A stretch of 64,000 nucleotides of DNA from contig NZ_CP032311.1 of assembly GCF_004803755.1 (NCBI RefSeq), forward strand, positions 4,170,501-4,234,500. Direction: 5' to 3'. The notes under the pieces were generated by a model, which worked only from the letters and a program-made list of their open reading frames with translations, was not told the DNA's origin and searched no databases. The DNA is from Pseudomonas sp. DG56-2. Lineage in GTDB: Bacteria > Pseudomonadota > Gammaproteobacteria > Pseudomonadales > Pseudomonadaceae. Of the stretch, positions 1 to 8,444 are shown piece by piece (within the stretch, counting starts at the first letter, position 1; each line of letters starts with the position of its first letter). A program made the position numbers and the translations under genes.

Positions 1-280
1 GAAGAATGCCGCGGTAGGTAATCGGTACCGACTTGCTGAAGTCGGTCACTACAAAGCGTACGTCGAGCGAGTCGCCCGAACGTTGCAGCGAGCCTTTCTC
101 GACCATACCGCCCGCCCGAATGCGGGTATCGAGCGGCGCCTCGCCATTGGCGATCTGGGTCGGGGTGTAGAACAGGTTGATGTTCTGCTGCAGGGCGCTC
201 AAGGCCAGGCCTACAGCGATGCCTACCCCGGCCAGCAGGCCGAGGATGATGAACAGGCGCTTCTTGCGTTGCGGATTCAC
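1..280 (-). CDS. ccmE: Cytochrome c maturation heme chaperone CcmE (partial, 3' end outside window)
   Basis: Periplasmic membrane-anchored chaperone that takes heme from CcmC and passes it to the CcmF/H lyase during c-type cytochrome assembly. The 93 visible residues begin [18 protein letters not shown], a short basic cytoplasmic tail followed by one membrane anchor (about residues 8-28), then the start of the OB-fold with the family-typical NLFYTPTQI stretch. The heme-binding histidine lies in the part beyond base 1 and cannot be checked. The start is GTG at 278-280, overlapping the ccmD stop by four bases, as expected for translational coupling in a ccmABCDE operon. Confidence 0.93.
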   Translation of the reverse strand, partial: MNPQRKKRLFIILGLLAGVGIAVGLALSALQQNINLFYTPTQIANGEAPLDTRIRAGGMVEKGSLQRSGDSLDVRFVVTDFSKSVPITYRGIL

Positions 281-453
281 TGTTTGTTCTCCCGGCGCAA
301 GCGACGCGCCTCTTCTTGCAGGTAACGGCGCCGGGCCTGCAAAGGCATGGCAACGTTCAAGGCCAGTACCAGCAGGCAAATGCCGTAGGCCGACCAGACG
401 TACAGGCCGTGATGGCCCATGGCGAGAAAATCACTGAAAGAGGCAAAACTCAT
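277..453 (-). CDS. ccmD: Heme exporter protein CcmD
   Basis: Small (58 residues) single-span membrane protein that helps release holo-CcmE from the CcmABC complex. The sequence [24 protein letters not shown] has the conserved HGxYVWxxY signature of CcmD before its transmembrane helix, then a basic, coiled-coil-prone cytoplasmic tail ([18 protein letters not shown]). A longer in-frame reading up to 501 exists, but ATG 453 overlaps the ccmC stop in the ATGA fashion and fits the family length. It is coupled to ccmC upstream and ccmE downstream. Confidence 0.93.
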   Translation of the reverse strand: MSFASFSDFLAMGHHGLYVWSAYGICLLVLALNVAMPLQARRRYLQEEARRLRRENKQ

Positions 454-1226
454 CGTGCCATCTCCCGACCCAGGCTGTTCAATACCTCCTCCCTGACCCA
501 ACTGGTGCGCGCCTCGCGCTTGAGTACTTCAAGGCGCATGCGCAGCAACAGCACCGCGCCAAAGAAACAGTAGAAACCCACCACCGTCAGCAACAATGGC
601 AGCCACATCTCGGCTGGCATGGCCGGTTTCTCGGTAAGGGTGAAGGTGGCCCCCTGGTGCAAGGTGTTCCACCACTCCACCGAGTACTTGATGATCGGGA
701 TATTGATCACCCCGACAATCGCCAAGACCGCACAGGCCTTGGCCGCGCTTTCACGATTGGTGATGGCATGCCCCAGGGCGATGAGACCGAAGTACAGGAA
801 CAGCAAAATCAGCATAGAGGTCAGTCGGGCATCCCAAACCCACCAACTGCCCCAGGTCGGCTTGCCCCAGATGGCACCGGTAACCAGCGCCACCGCAGTC
901 ATCCAAGCGCCAATCGGCGCTGCACACTGCAAGGCAACGTCGGCAATCTTCATCTTCCATACCAGCCCGACCACACCGGCCACCGCAAGCATCACGTAGC
1001 AGGACTGCGCCAGCATGGCAGCCGGTACGTGAATGTAGATGATGCGAAAGCTGTTGCCCTGCTGATAATCCTGAGGGGCAAAAGCCAATCCCCAGATGGC
1101 GCCAATGCCGATCAACAGGATCGCGGCGACCGCCAGCCAGGGCAGCATGCGGCCGCTGATGGAATAGAACCACTTGGGCGAACCCAGTTTATGAAACCAC
1201 GTCCAGCTGATTACGCTGCTTTTCAT
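450..1226 (-). CDS. ccmC: Heme exporter subunit CcmC
   Basis: Six-span inner-membrane heme-handling protein that loads heme onto CcmE. It has 258 residues, normal for the family. The tryptophan-rich periplasmic motif is intact ([13 protein letters not shown]), and the flanking histidines are present in [10 protein letters not shown] and [10 protein letters not shown]. The start is placed at ATG 1226, one codon inside a possible GTG at 1229. It lies 43 bases after ccmB and overlaps ccmD by four bases. Confidence 0.95.
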   Translation of the reverse strand: MKSSVISWTWFHKLGSPKWFYSISGRMLPWLAVAAILLIGIGAIWGLAFAPQDYQQGNSFRIIYIHVPAAMLAQSCYVMLAVAGVVGLVWKMKIADVALQCAAPIGAWMTAVALVTGAIWGKPTWGSWWVWDARLTSMLILLFLYFGLIALGHAITNRESAAKACAVLAIVGVINIPIIKYSVEWWNTLHQGATFTLTEKPAMPAEMWLPLLLTVVGFYCFFGAVLLLRMRLEVLKREARTSWVREEVLNSLGREMAR

Positions 1227-1269
1227 CACGGTACATCCAGGGTCTTTGCTGGGCGGGGCCCAGACCTCA

Positions 1270-1938
1270 TTATTCGCCGACGCTGATCTTCAGGCCAGCG
1301 GCTATTGCAAAGGGTGCCAGAGTTACTGCCAAGGCGGTCAGGCTGCCAAGCCAGAGCAGATAACCGGTCGCCGGCATAGCTTGCAGTGCCGCCTGCAAAG
1401 CGCCACTGCCCAGGATCAATACCGGGATGTATAGCGGCAAAATCAGCAGCGCCAGGAGCAAACCGCCACGTTTCAAACCGACTGTCAGGGCCGCACCTAC
1501 AGCGCCCAACAGGCTCAGCACCGGAGTACCGAGCAACAACGATGCCAACAGGACCGGCAGGCACGCCGAAGGCAAACCTAGCATCAGCGCCAGCAAGGGT
1601 GCCAACAATACCAGTGCCAGCCCGGAAAAGGCCCAGTGTGCCAGTACTTTCGCCAGTACCAGAAGAGGGAGGGGGTGCGACGAAAGGACCCACTGCTCCA
1701 GTGATCCATCCTCGAAATCACTGCGAAAAAGCCCGTCCAGCGAGAGTAAAACCGACAAAAGTGCCGCTACCCAGACCAGTCCTGGAGACAAGGTTTGCAA
1801 CAATTGAGTCTCAGGACCGACCGCCAATGGAAACAATGCGACAACAATTGAGAAAAATACCAAGGGGTTGGCAAGTTCTGCCGGACGCCGGAACAACAGT
1901 CGCGCTTCACGGCGCAACAACAAGACGAAGACACTCAT
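1270..1938 (-). CDS. ccmB: Heme exporter permease CcmB
   Basis: Integral-membrane permease of the CcmAB ABC transporter that drives release of heme-loaded CcmE. At 222 residues it has the CcmB opening [21 protein letters not shown] and about six hydrophobic segments. ATG 1938 overlaps the ccmA stop (ATGA, 1935-1938); a GTG three codons upstream is the alternative start but would lengthen the overlap. Confidence 0.94.
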   Translation of the reverse strand: MSVFVLLLRREARLLFRRPAELANPLVFFSIVVALFPLAVGPETQLLQTLSPGLVWVAALLSVLLSLDGLFRSDFEDGSLEQWVLSSHPLPLLVLAKVLAHWAFSGLALVLLAPLLALMLGLPSACLPVLLASLLLGTPVLSLLGAVGAALTVGLKRGGLLLALLILPLYIPVLILGSGALQAALQAMPATGYLLWLGSLTALAVTLAPFAIAAGLKISVGE

Positions 1939-2567
1939 GCGGCCCACTGCCCCAAATTGAGTTCACGGTAACCGGACGGCTTGCGCGCCAGGGTGTGGTG
2001 GGTGGTCAGCACGACCATTCCGCCCTGCTCGCAATGGGCGGCCAGGTGTGCCTCGAGCTGGGCCACGCCCTGCTTGTCGAGGGCAGTGAAAGGTTCATCG
2101 AGAATCCACAAAGGCGGACTGTTCAGGTACAGACGCGCCAAGGCCACACGACGCTGCTGACCCGCCGACAAGGTATGGCACGGCACGTCTTCAAAGCCGC
2201 GCAGGCCGACGGTCTCAAGCGCCTTCCAGATGGCCGCAGGCTCGGCAGGCGTGTGCAGGGCGCAGAGCCAGGCAAGATTTTCTTCCGGGCTGAGCAGATC
2301 CTTGATCCCTGCTGCGTGACCAATCCAGATCAGAATCCGCGCCAGTTCGCTGCGTTGTTCGGCCAGAGGCTTGCCGTCGAGGCGAATCTCTCCGGCAGTG
2401 GGGCTCATGAGCCCGGCCAGCAGGCGCAACAGGCTGGTTTTGCCGCTGCCATTAGGGCCGCTGATCTGCAGCATGTCGCCTGCGCTCAGGTGCACTTCGA
2501 GGTTTTCGAACAGCATTCGCCAGTCGCGCTCGCAGGCCAGGCCCACGGCTTGGAGATGAGGGGTCAC
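1935..2567 (-). CDS. ccmA: Heme exporter ATP-binding protein CcmA
   Basis: ATPase of the CcmABCD heme-handling complex. In 210 residues it shows Walker A GPNGSGKT (about residues 39-46), ABC signature LSAGQQRR, Walker B LWILDEP and the switch histidine in VVLTTHH. The start is GTG 2567 with AAGG seven or so bases upstream. It is the first gene of the minus-strand ccm operon and diverges from the flagellar-type pair at 2731-4628 across a 163-base gap. Confidence 0.96.
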   Translation of the reverse strand: MTPHLQAVGLACERDWRMLFENLEVHLSAGDMLQISGPNGSGKTSLLRLLAGLMSPTAGEIRLDGKPLAEQRSELARILIWIGHAAGIKDLLSPEENLAWLCALHTPAEPAAIWKALETVGLRGFEDVPCHTLSAGQQRRVALARLYLNSPPLWILDEPFTALDKQGVAQLEAHLAAHCEQGGMVVLTTHHTLARKPSGYRELNLGQWAA

Positions 2568-2596
2568 AGTTTCGCCTTATGCTAGGGATGCCTGTC

Positions 2597-2623
2597 TCAA
2601 GTCGGTCCCGGCCCTGCCGTTAT
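2597..2623 (+). promoter_or_regulatory. Predicted sigma28 (FliA) promoter of the FliK-like/FlhB-like pair
   Basis: TCAA at 2597-2600 is followed after exactly 15 bases by GCCGTTAT at 2616-2623, against the FliA pattern TMAA-N15-GCCGATAA. It points into the gene starting at 2731 with a leader of about 100 bases. This would put the two unusual genes in the late flagellar class. Confidence 0.5.
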
Positions 2624-2675
2624 ACTGGCAGTGGAGATACAGCCCGGCCGCTCGGATCGCGAAAGATCGGGCGGC

Positions 2676-2681
2676 ATTATA
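2676..2681 (-). promoter_or_regulatory. Possible sigma70 -10 element for the ccm operon
   Basis: Reading on the minus strand, TATAAT lies about 110 bases upstream of the ccmA start. No good -35 is found at the ideal spacing (TCTTTG at 17 bases, TTGCAG at 14), so the call is weak. Confidence 0.3.
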
Positions 2682-2730
2682 CATGCGATGTCCTACTGCA
2701 AAGAGGGCTATTTCAATAGGTTGCGAGCTG

Positions 2731-4299
2731 ATGACAGGCGAAATCAACAACCTTGGCACGCAGATTCCAGCGTCCACCCAGTTGCGCCCGGCAATGACCG
2801 GCGAACTACTACGCCTGTTGCAACCGCAACAAGCCCTGCTTGCCCCGGGCGAAACCGCCAAGGCCGAAGTACTGGCGTTGCGTCAGGTCGGCCAGGACTT
2901 CCAGATGTTGCTCAAGTTGACTCAAGACAACGGCAAGCAAATCAACGTCCAGACCAGCAGCAATCAACCACTGGCCCAAGGCAGCCTGTTGGCGGTAAGC
3001 CAAAGCAGCGCATCGAACCTGACCATTACCGTGCAGCAAGCGCTCGCCAACAGCATCGCCAGCCTGACCCGCATCGACACCCGGGAACTGCCTGTTGGCA
3101 CGCTGCTTCAAGGCAAAGTCCTGACCAGTCAGGCGCTTCCCACGGCCAACGGGCAACTGACGCAGTTCCGCTCGTTGGTAACCTTGCTCAGCGGCCCCCA
3201 GGCCGGCGCCACCTTGACCATCGACAGCCCTCGTCCATTGGCGGTAGGCAGCCTGCTCAGTGCTAGGGTCGATGGCAACCAATCGTTGAGTTTCATCCCG
3301 TTGAGCGGGCGCAAGGACCAACTGGCAATCTCGCAGCAGCTAAGTACCCAGCAAACGCGCCAGGCGTCGCTGCAAGGTTTGCTTGGCGCGCTGCAGCAGC
3401 TACGCCAAAGCACTGAAGCGCCCGAAGAACTGCGCGCCACGGTGGACAAGCTGCTGGCCAGCCTGCCTGACGTACGCCAACTTAGCGACCCCAAAGGCGT
3501 GGCGCAGGCCATAAACAACAGCGGCGTTTTCCTCGAGGCCAAGTTGCTGGCTGGCCTGCCTTCCAACCTTGCCCCCGATCTCAAGGCTCAGGTGGTACGC
3601 CTGGTAGCCCAATTGCTGCCGGGTTCGCCGGGGAACATGCCGTTCAACCCAGGCGTTGCAGCCAGCACCCTTGCCCAGGTAATGCCTGGCATGGTGCGTA
3701 CTGCCCTCGGCATGCTCGGTCAGGTCAGCCCCCGCCCACATCCTGGCGGCTTTCCCCTACCCTCGCGATTACTCAAGAGCCAGGAGGGTGAAGCAGACCT
3801 GGAACATTTGTTGCGCCTGGCAGCCTCCGCCATCTCCAGGCTGCAGAGTCATCAGTTGACAAGCCTGGAGCAGACCGGCACCACCGCCGATGGCAACCTG
3901 CAAACCACTTGGCAGTTAGAGATTCCGCTACGCACCGGGCAAGACTTCATGCCCGTGCAAATGAAATTACAGCGCGAAGAAACCCCCGAGCAGCAAAGCG
4001 ATCCGGAGCGTGAACTCCGCGATCCGCTGGAAATGCTCTGGCGCGTGGAATTGTCATTCGATTTACATCCGCTGGGCCCCTTGCAGGTTCAAGCGCAGAT
4101 AAGCCAAGGCAGCCTTTCAAGCCAGCTGTGGGCAGAACTGCCAAATACCGCTCGACTGATTGAGAGTCAGCTTGGCAGCCTGCGCGAACGCTTGCTTGCG
4201 CGCGGCCTGAGCGTCGGCGAGCTGCATTGCCATCAGGGAACACCACCACAGGGACCGCGTACGCGCCTGGAGCAACGCTGGGTAGACGAAACAGCATGA
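2731..4299 (+). CDS. FliK-type flagellar hook-length control family protein (second copy)
   Basis: A 522-residue protein rich in Q, L, S and P with no membrane segments or signal peptide. The last ~90 residues (from ELSFDLHPLGPLQVQAQIS through RLIESQLGSLRERLLARGLSVGELHCHQG) have the layout of the FliK C-terminal export-switch domain: a beta-rich stretch with a G-P/L-G turn, then the helix with L..RL...G. The N-terminal part is an extended ruler-like region. The true fliK is at 27382-28674, so this is a paralogue. Start ATG 2731 (MTGEINNLGT) is preferred over ATG 2683 because homology-like sequence begins there. The stop overlaps the next start (ATGA), pairing it with an FlhB-type protein, which is the natural partner of FliK in substrate switching. 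Confidence 0.75.
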   Translation: MTGEINNLGTQIPASTQLRPAMTGELLRLLQPQQALLAPGETAKAEVLALRQVGQDFQMLLKLTQDNGKQINVQTSSNQPLAQGSLLAVSQSSASNLTITVQQALANSIASLTRIDTRELPVGTLLQGKVLTSQALPTANGQLTQFRSLVTLLSGPQAGATLTIDSPRPLAVGSLLSARVDGNQSLSFIPLSGRKDQLAISQQLSTQQTRQASLQGLLGALQQLRQSTEAPEELRATVDKLLASLPDVRQLSDPKGVAQAINNSGVFLEAKLLAGLPSNLAPDLKAQVVRLVAQLLPGSPGNMPFNPGVAASTLAQVMPGMVRTALGMLGQVSPRPHPGGFPLPSRLLKSQEGEADLEHLLRLAASAISRLQSHQLTSLEQTGTTADGNLQTTWQLEIPLRTGQDFMPVQMKLQREETPEQQSDPERELRDPLEMLWRVELSFDLHPLGPLQVQAQISQGSLSSQLWAELPNTARLIESQLGSLRERLLARGLSVGELHCHQGTPPQGPRTRLEQRWVDETA

Positions 4300-4628
4300 A
4301 TAATCAGAATCCGCGCCAGGCCATTGCCCTGAACTACGACGGCCAACAAGCGCCGACATTGACCGCCAAAGGCGATGACGAACTGGCCGAGGCGATTCTG
4401 GCAATCGCGCGCAAGCACGAGGTTCCCATCTATGAAAATGCCGAGTTGGTGCGCTTGCTCGCGCGCATGGAATTAGGTGAGCAAATTCCGGAAGCACTGT
4501 ATCTGACCATCGCCGAAATCATCGCCTTTGCCTGGCAGCTTCGCGGCAAAGTGCCGGAGGGCTTCAACGCCAGCCCCGCGTCGGAACGGGATATCTCCCA
4601 GCCGCGATTGAGCCCGCCAGAGCAATAG
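4296..4628 (+). CDS. Stand-alone FlhB C-terminal-domain protein (FlhX/YlqH type)
   Basis: A 110-residue cytosolic protein resembling only the C-terminal cytoplasmic domain of FlhB/YscU. AIALNYDGQQAPTLTAKGDDELAEAILAIARKHEVPIYEN corresponds to the FlhB stretch VALKYDPEQGAAPVLLAKGADFIALKI in flhB at 21803-22936. It has no membrane domain and no NPTH autocleavage motif, so it looks like a permanently processed FlhB-CC. Family members of this size occur next to FliK-like genes in many flagellated bacteria and can support export when FlhB is truncated. ATG 4296 overlaps the upstream stop by four bases. Confidence 0.8.
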   Translation: MNNQNPRQAIALNYDGQQAPTLTAKGDDELAEAILAIARKHEVPIYENAELVRLLARMELGEQIPEALYLTIAEIIAFAWQLRGKVPEGFNASPASERDISQPRLSPPEQ

Positions 4629-4684
4629 CACTATTTAACACCTTGAGCCCCATACCGGGGGTGAGGCTGTAGGTCCCGCACATG

Positions 4685-4691
4685 AAGGTGA
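4685..4691 (+). promoter_or_regulatory. Ribosome binding site deciding the toxin start
   Basis: AAGGTGA ends five bases before ATG 4697. It overlaps the alternative in-frame ATG at 4682, which has no such site, so translation most likely begins at 4697. Confidence 0.7.
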
Positions 4692-4696
4692 CCGAC

Positions 4697-7468
4697 ATGC
4701 CCACAACCTGCATCAACTCCGCTGGCGTTCAATACATCCGCGACCACCTGGCACACGTTCCTCGGCCGGACCGCGAAGCCGCGCGCGCCATTCAGCGCTG
4801 GCTGGTTGGCAATAACCTGACGCTCGACGCCGATCAGGTCGATATCGTAACTCTGCACTACCAACCTGATGGCCCAAACGGATATCGAGCCGTCATCACC
4901 CAGCGCATGAGCCTGACTCAAGCAGTGCTGTCCAACTGGCAAGGTGAATCCAATAACGACGTGTTCGGCACGCTGTTTTCAACACCCTGGGCAGGCGCAT
5001 TTCCGAATGGTTCGGCCAGGATCGTCGAGCGTCTGTCCGACCCGGGACTGAATCACTACGGCGCCTCTTTCCAAGTGTTCAATGGGCTGTTCAGGCGTAC
5101 TGAACCCGCGCGCTATGACGCTTCGACACACGTGCAGTTTCCGGCCGAAGGTTTCCAGCTGTTCATCGAAACGCTGGACTTTCAAAAACATTACAAAGCC
5201 ACCTTGGATAGCTATTGGCGCGATCATCTGGAAGGCCATCGTGTGTCGGCCAAACTCAACTTTGTGGCCGCCTGCAACAAGCAGGTTGTCGAGGGCACAT
5301 TGAGTGACGCGGCCAGGAAGCTTGTCTGGCGCACGGCAGGACTGGCCCCGCGCGATCGCAAGCTGCGTCTGAGCACCCTGAGCGTCTATGGCTATGCAGC
5401 CACGGACCTGTTGTACATCAACGACGCCAGTAGCGATCTGACCGTGCTGTACATGCCTGGCAACAGCTCGCCCTTGCTCGAATTCGCCAGCCAAGCGCAG
5501 CTCAAAGATTGGTTTGGACAGCAATGCCAGGACCCCCGCAAACGCCAGGCACTGAAACAACACTTCAACATGGCCGATGGCCCTGACGGGTTGGATTTCA
5601 GCGGCCTTGATACCGCCCTGGCAGGGCTGGGCGAATACCCTGCTGTGCACCGCCTGCCACCTGAACGCCCTGGCTTCACCACCGATGGGCGCTGGGCGCC
5701 GCGCGACTATGTCAATTACCGGCCCAGGAAATACAACCCGAAACTCACCGGCGATGTATTCCAGGCCCTGGCAGAGCGCCAGCGTGCGCGGAGCTATGCC
5801 GATGCCGATTTCATCATCACCAGCAACAGCGAAGTGACCAAGGCCAGATGGCGCGGATACCTCACCTCGACGCTCAACCTGCTGACGCCGCTGGCCTTCG
5901 TAATGCCAGAACTGGGGGTACTGCTTGCGCTAGGCGGTATTGCGCAAATGGGCCTGGGTCTGGACCAGACGATCAATGGCAAAAACGCAGACGAACAGAC
6001 CGATGGCGTTGGCAATGTCATCTACGGCCTGTTCAACGCTACGCCTCTGGCCGTGGAAGGACTGGCCAAACGTGGAGCATTGTTCCACGTTCAAAGCGAA
6101 GGCTTCGTTCCACCGCTGCGCATCAACGAACAATGGGGCTATCCGCTAGGCCCCATTGATCCACCGCGCCTGCCACAATTGGATATCGCTCCTTACTTCC
6201 ATTCCCCCAACCGCATCCTGCCGTTGGAAAATAGTGATATCGCGGTCGCCAATGCAGTGAAAAGGCGCCCCCGATACAGCCGTAGCCTCGACAGGCTAAG
6301 CGGGGTTTACGAGCCACAACCCGGGTATGGAATAAATCTGGAGCTAGTTTATGACATGGAGTTCGACTTGTTTCTCGATGCAACAACCGAGAATGAGGTG
6401 CAACCGTCCTACTTCACCGTCAATACCGAAAGCCACACGTTGCAATGTGCGAATCCGCAAACACGTGCAGTGACCAATCAGATGCGCACCGCCACCCTCC
6501 GCGCCCTGGGCATTGATATGCCATTACCGGCGCAACTTCCGGTACTTACACAAGACATCCGTCCGATTCCAAAAACCATCACCTCGCTGTGGGTGGGTGA
6601 CAAAGTGATCAATTCCGAGCTGCTGGCCAATCTTGCGCAAAACGTGGATCGGTTGAAAAACAGCGCATATCAATACCGTCTATACCTGTCCAAGTTAAAC
6701 CCGAGCGCCTACGCCGAAAATGTACGTCAGCTAAGCGCCCAGGTACCAGGCCTGACCGTGCTGCCGTTGGAGGAGCAGCCGTTTTTCAGTGCTTTCGAAC
6801 AAAGTAAGAATTTCGACCAGTATCAGGCGGCGCTCGATGGCAATGGTGGGGTAGCCAGCAACTACGCCTCTGCTTCAGACGTCCTGCGTTTTTCGATGTT
6901 GCATCACGAGGGTGGCCTGTACATGGACGTCGACGACCTGTTGCTCGAAGCTGGCGCAGCCGATCCGGCTTGTGCAGGTTCGCAGCCCGCTTGCTTGACC
7001 GAGGCCATAGACGAGGTGGCGCTGACCACAACCAAGACGGGATTACTGTTACACCCACCCATGTCCAATGAACGACTTGGCATGAACCAACTGTTCAACA
7101 ACAGCATGATCGGCAGCCATCCCGGCAACCCCACGTTACTCGCCATCTGCGATGAAATGCATGGGCGCTACCAGAGCAAAATGGATTTCTACCACCATAA
7201 ACCGAACCCGGTTGACGACCCGAAGGGCTTTGCCGAATACGCCCATCGTTTGAGCTGGCTGACCGGCCCGGGCATGCTGACCGACATGGTCGATCGCCTG
7301 CTGCCGGACCTGGGTCGACTACGCCAGTTTCGGAATCTGTACATGATACCGCGCACCAAAAGCTGGTTGTACATGGACCTGGAGGCCTGGAAACTGGCCG
7401 AAAATCAACTACTGCCTCTGGACCGTTTCGCCAAAGTGGGTGGCCAGCATTCGTGGGCACATACCTGA
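4697..7468 (+). CDS. DUF6543-type protein with C-terminal TcdA/TcdB-like (GT44) glycosyltransferase, putative toxin
   Basis: A 923-residue protein without signal peptide. Residues ~1-480 resemble the N-terminal region of large Pseudomonas dermonecrotic-toxin-like (DUF6543) proteins, including RWAPRDYVNYRP, the SYADADFIITSNSEV stretch and a hydrophobic pair of helices (~390-425) ending in LGLDQTING. From ~620 to the end is a clostridial-toxin-type sugar transferase: IPKTITSLWVGD, GVASNYASASDVLRFSML with the DVLR motif, then GGLYMDVDD holding the DxD (D744, D746), a NQLFNNSMIGS substrate loop, GPGML, and a terminal SW like the UDP-sugar lid of TcdB. The predicted reaction is transfer of a sugar from a UDP-sugar to a protein. 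It is about half the usual DUF6543 length. It starts 68 bases after the FlhB-like gene, same strand; no immunity-like gene is adjacent. Alternatives: an effector of another secretion system, or an intracellular modifier. Confidence 0.8.
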   Translation: MPTTCINSAGVQYIRDHLAHVPRPDREAARAIQRWLVGNNLTLDADQVDIVTLHYQPDGPNGYRAVITQRMSLTQAVLSNWQGESNNDVFGTLFSTPWAGAFPNGSARIVERLSDPGLNHYGASFQVFNGLFRRTEPARYDASTHVQFPAEGFQLFIETLDFQKHYKATLDSYWRDHLEGHRVSAKLNFVAACNKQVVEGTLSDAARKLVWRTAGLAPRDRKLRLSTLSVYGYAATDLLYINDASSDLTVLYMPGNSSPLLEFASQAQLKDWFGQQCQDPRKRQALKQHFNMADGPDGLDFSGLDTALAGLGEYPAVHRLPPERPGFTTDGRWAPRDYVNYRPRKYNPKLTGDVFQALAERQRARSYADADFIITSNSEVTKARWRGYLTSTLNLLTPLAFVMPELGVLLALGGIAQMGLGLDQTINGKNADEQTDGVGNVIYGLFNATPLAVEGLAKRGALFHVQSEGFVPPLRINEQWGYPLGPIDPPRLPQLDIAPYFHSPNRILPLENSDIAVANAVKRRPRYSRSLDRLSGVYEPQPGYGINLELVYDMEFDLFLDATTENEVQPSYFTVNTESHTLQCANPQTRAVTNQMRTATLRALGIDMPLPAQLPVLTQDIRPIPKTITSLWVGDKVINSELLANLAQNVDRLKNSAYQYRLYLSKLNPSAYAENVRQLSAQVPGLTVLPLEEQPFFSAFEQSKNFDQYQAALDGNGGVASNYASASDVLRFSMLHHEGGLYMDVDDLLLEAGAADPACAGSQPACLTEAIDEVALTTTKTGLLLHPPMSNERLGMNQLFNNSMIGSHPGNPTLLAICDEMHGRYQSKMDFYHHKPNPVDDPKGFAEYAHRLSWLTGPGMLTDMVDRLLPDLGRLRQFRNLYMIPRTKSWLYMDLEAWKLAENQLLPLDRFAKVGGQHSWAHT

Positions 7469-7472
7469 GCGA

Positions 7473-7505
7473 TAAAAAAGGCGACCTGTGTAGGTCGCCT
7501 TTTTC
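7473..7505. terminator. Bidirectional rho-independent terminator
   Basis: An 8-bp stem GGCGACCT (7480-7487) / AGGTCGCC (7492-7499) with a GTGT loop is flanked by six A on the left and a T run on the right. It can end the plus-strand toxin transcript and the converging minus-strand chemotaxis operon. Confidence 0.9.
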
Positions 7506-7506
7506 C

Positions 7507-7902
7507 TCACTCGCTGCGATGCACCTTGCTCATCAACTCCGCCTCGGCCTGAGTCAAGCCGCAGGACTGCGTCAGCTCATCGACACTGGCCCCCATTCCC
7601 ACCAAGCGCGCAGCTTGCGCGAAGGACAGGCTATTGGGGTCACGCTGCTCCAGTTGCAGAAGTTTGTCTGGCAAGGGCGCGACGGTTGCGCGCAGCTCAT
7701 GCAACGCTTCACCCATGCGCACGCTGCCGTTCTGGTAATCGTCCAGGCGCTTGGCCAGGTCCTTGATGCGCTGGTCACGCAACGCATCACCCTGTGCCTG
7801 CTGGGCTGCCAGCTCACGCTGGCGCTTGCTGTAGCTCAGGAAGAACCACAGGCTGAGCGCCCAGAGTAGCGCCAGAAATATGACTGCAGCCTCAAGGATC
7901 AA
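7507..7902 (-). CDS. DUF2802 domain membrane protein
   Basis: A 131-residue protein with one N-terminal transmembrane helix (about residues 5-25, AVIFLALLWALSLWFFL), a basic coiled-coil region (~27-75) and a C-terminal helical segment AARLVGMGASVDELTQSCGLTQAEAELMSKVH typical of DUF2802. The function is not established. It is regularly the last gene of Pseudomonas flhA-cheW operons, and here it ends directly at the bidirectional terminator. It starts two bases after the cheW stop, so it is co-transcribed with it. Confidence 0.85.
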   Translation of the reverse strand: MILEAAVIFLALLWALSLWFFLSYSKRQRELAAQQAQGDALRDQRIKDLAKRLDDYQNGSVRMGEALHELRATVAPLPDKLLQLEQRDPNSLSFAQAARLVGMGASVDELTQSCGLTQAEAELMSKVHRSE

Positions 7903-7903
7903 C

Positions 7904-8383
7904 TCAGATGTTCTCCAGCTCGGACCACTCTTCCTCGGTCATCATCTTGTCCAGCTCGACCAGGATCAGCAGTTCGTTGTTCTTGTTGCACACACCCTGA
8001 ATGAACTTGGCCGATTCCTCGTTACCAACATTCGGCGCGGTTTCGATTTCCGACTGACGCAGGTAAACCACTTCGGCAACGCTGTCGACCAGAATACCGA
8101 CCACTTGCTTGTCGGCCTCGATGATCACGATGCGGCTATTGTCGGTGATCTCGCTCGACATCAGGCCGAAGCGCTGACGGGTATCGATCACCGTGACCAC
8201 GTTGCCGCGCAGGTTGATAATGCCCAGCACATAACTTGGAGCGCCCGGGACCGGGGCGATCTCGGTGTAGCGCAGAACCTCCTGCACCTGCATGACATTG
8301 ATGCCGTAGGACTCGTTGTCCAGCTTGAAGGTCACCCACTGCAGGATCGGATCTTCGGAACCTTGTGCAGACGATTTTTTCAT
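7904..8383 (-). CDS. cheW: Chemotaxis coupling protein CheW
   Basis: A 159-residue cytosolic scaffold that links chemoreceptors to CheA. The CheW fold is recognised by WVTFKLDNESYGINVMQVQEVLR, then PGAPSYVLGIINLRGNVVTVID and the C-terminal ILVELDKMM. ATG 8383 follows GAGGG at good spacing; a TTG at 8398 is unlikely. It is downstream of the ParP-like gene. Confidence 0.95.
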   Translation of the reverse strand: MKKSSAQGSEDPILQWVTFKLDNESYGINVMQVQEVLRYTEIAPVPGAPSYVLGIINLRGNVVTVIDTRQRFGLMSSEITDNSRIVIIEADKQVVGILVDSVAEVVYLRQSEIETAPNVGNEESAKFIQGVCNKNNELLILVELDKMMTEEEWSELENI

Positions 8384-8444
8384 TCCCCTATCCCTCAAAA
8401 TCCGCCATCGACGGTGTGCTCAGTGCGGTCGCAGGCGCGACCAA

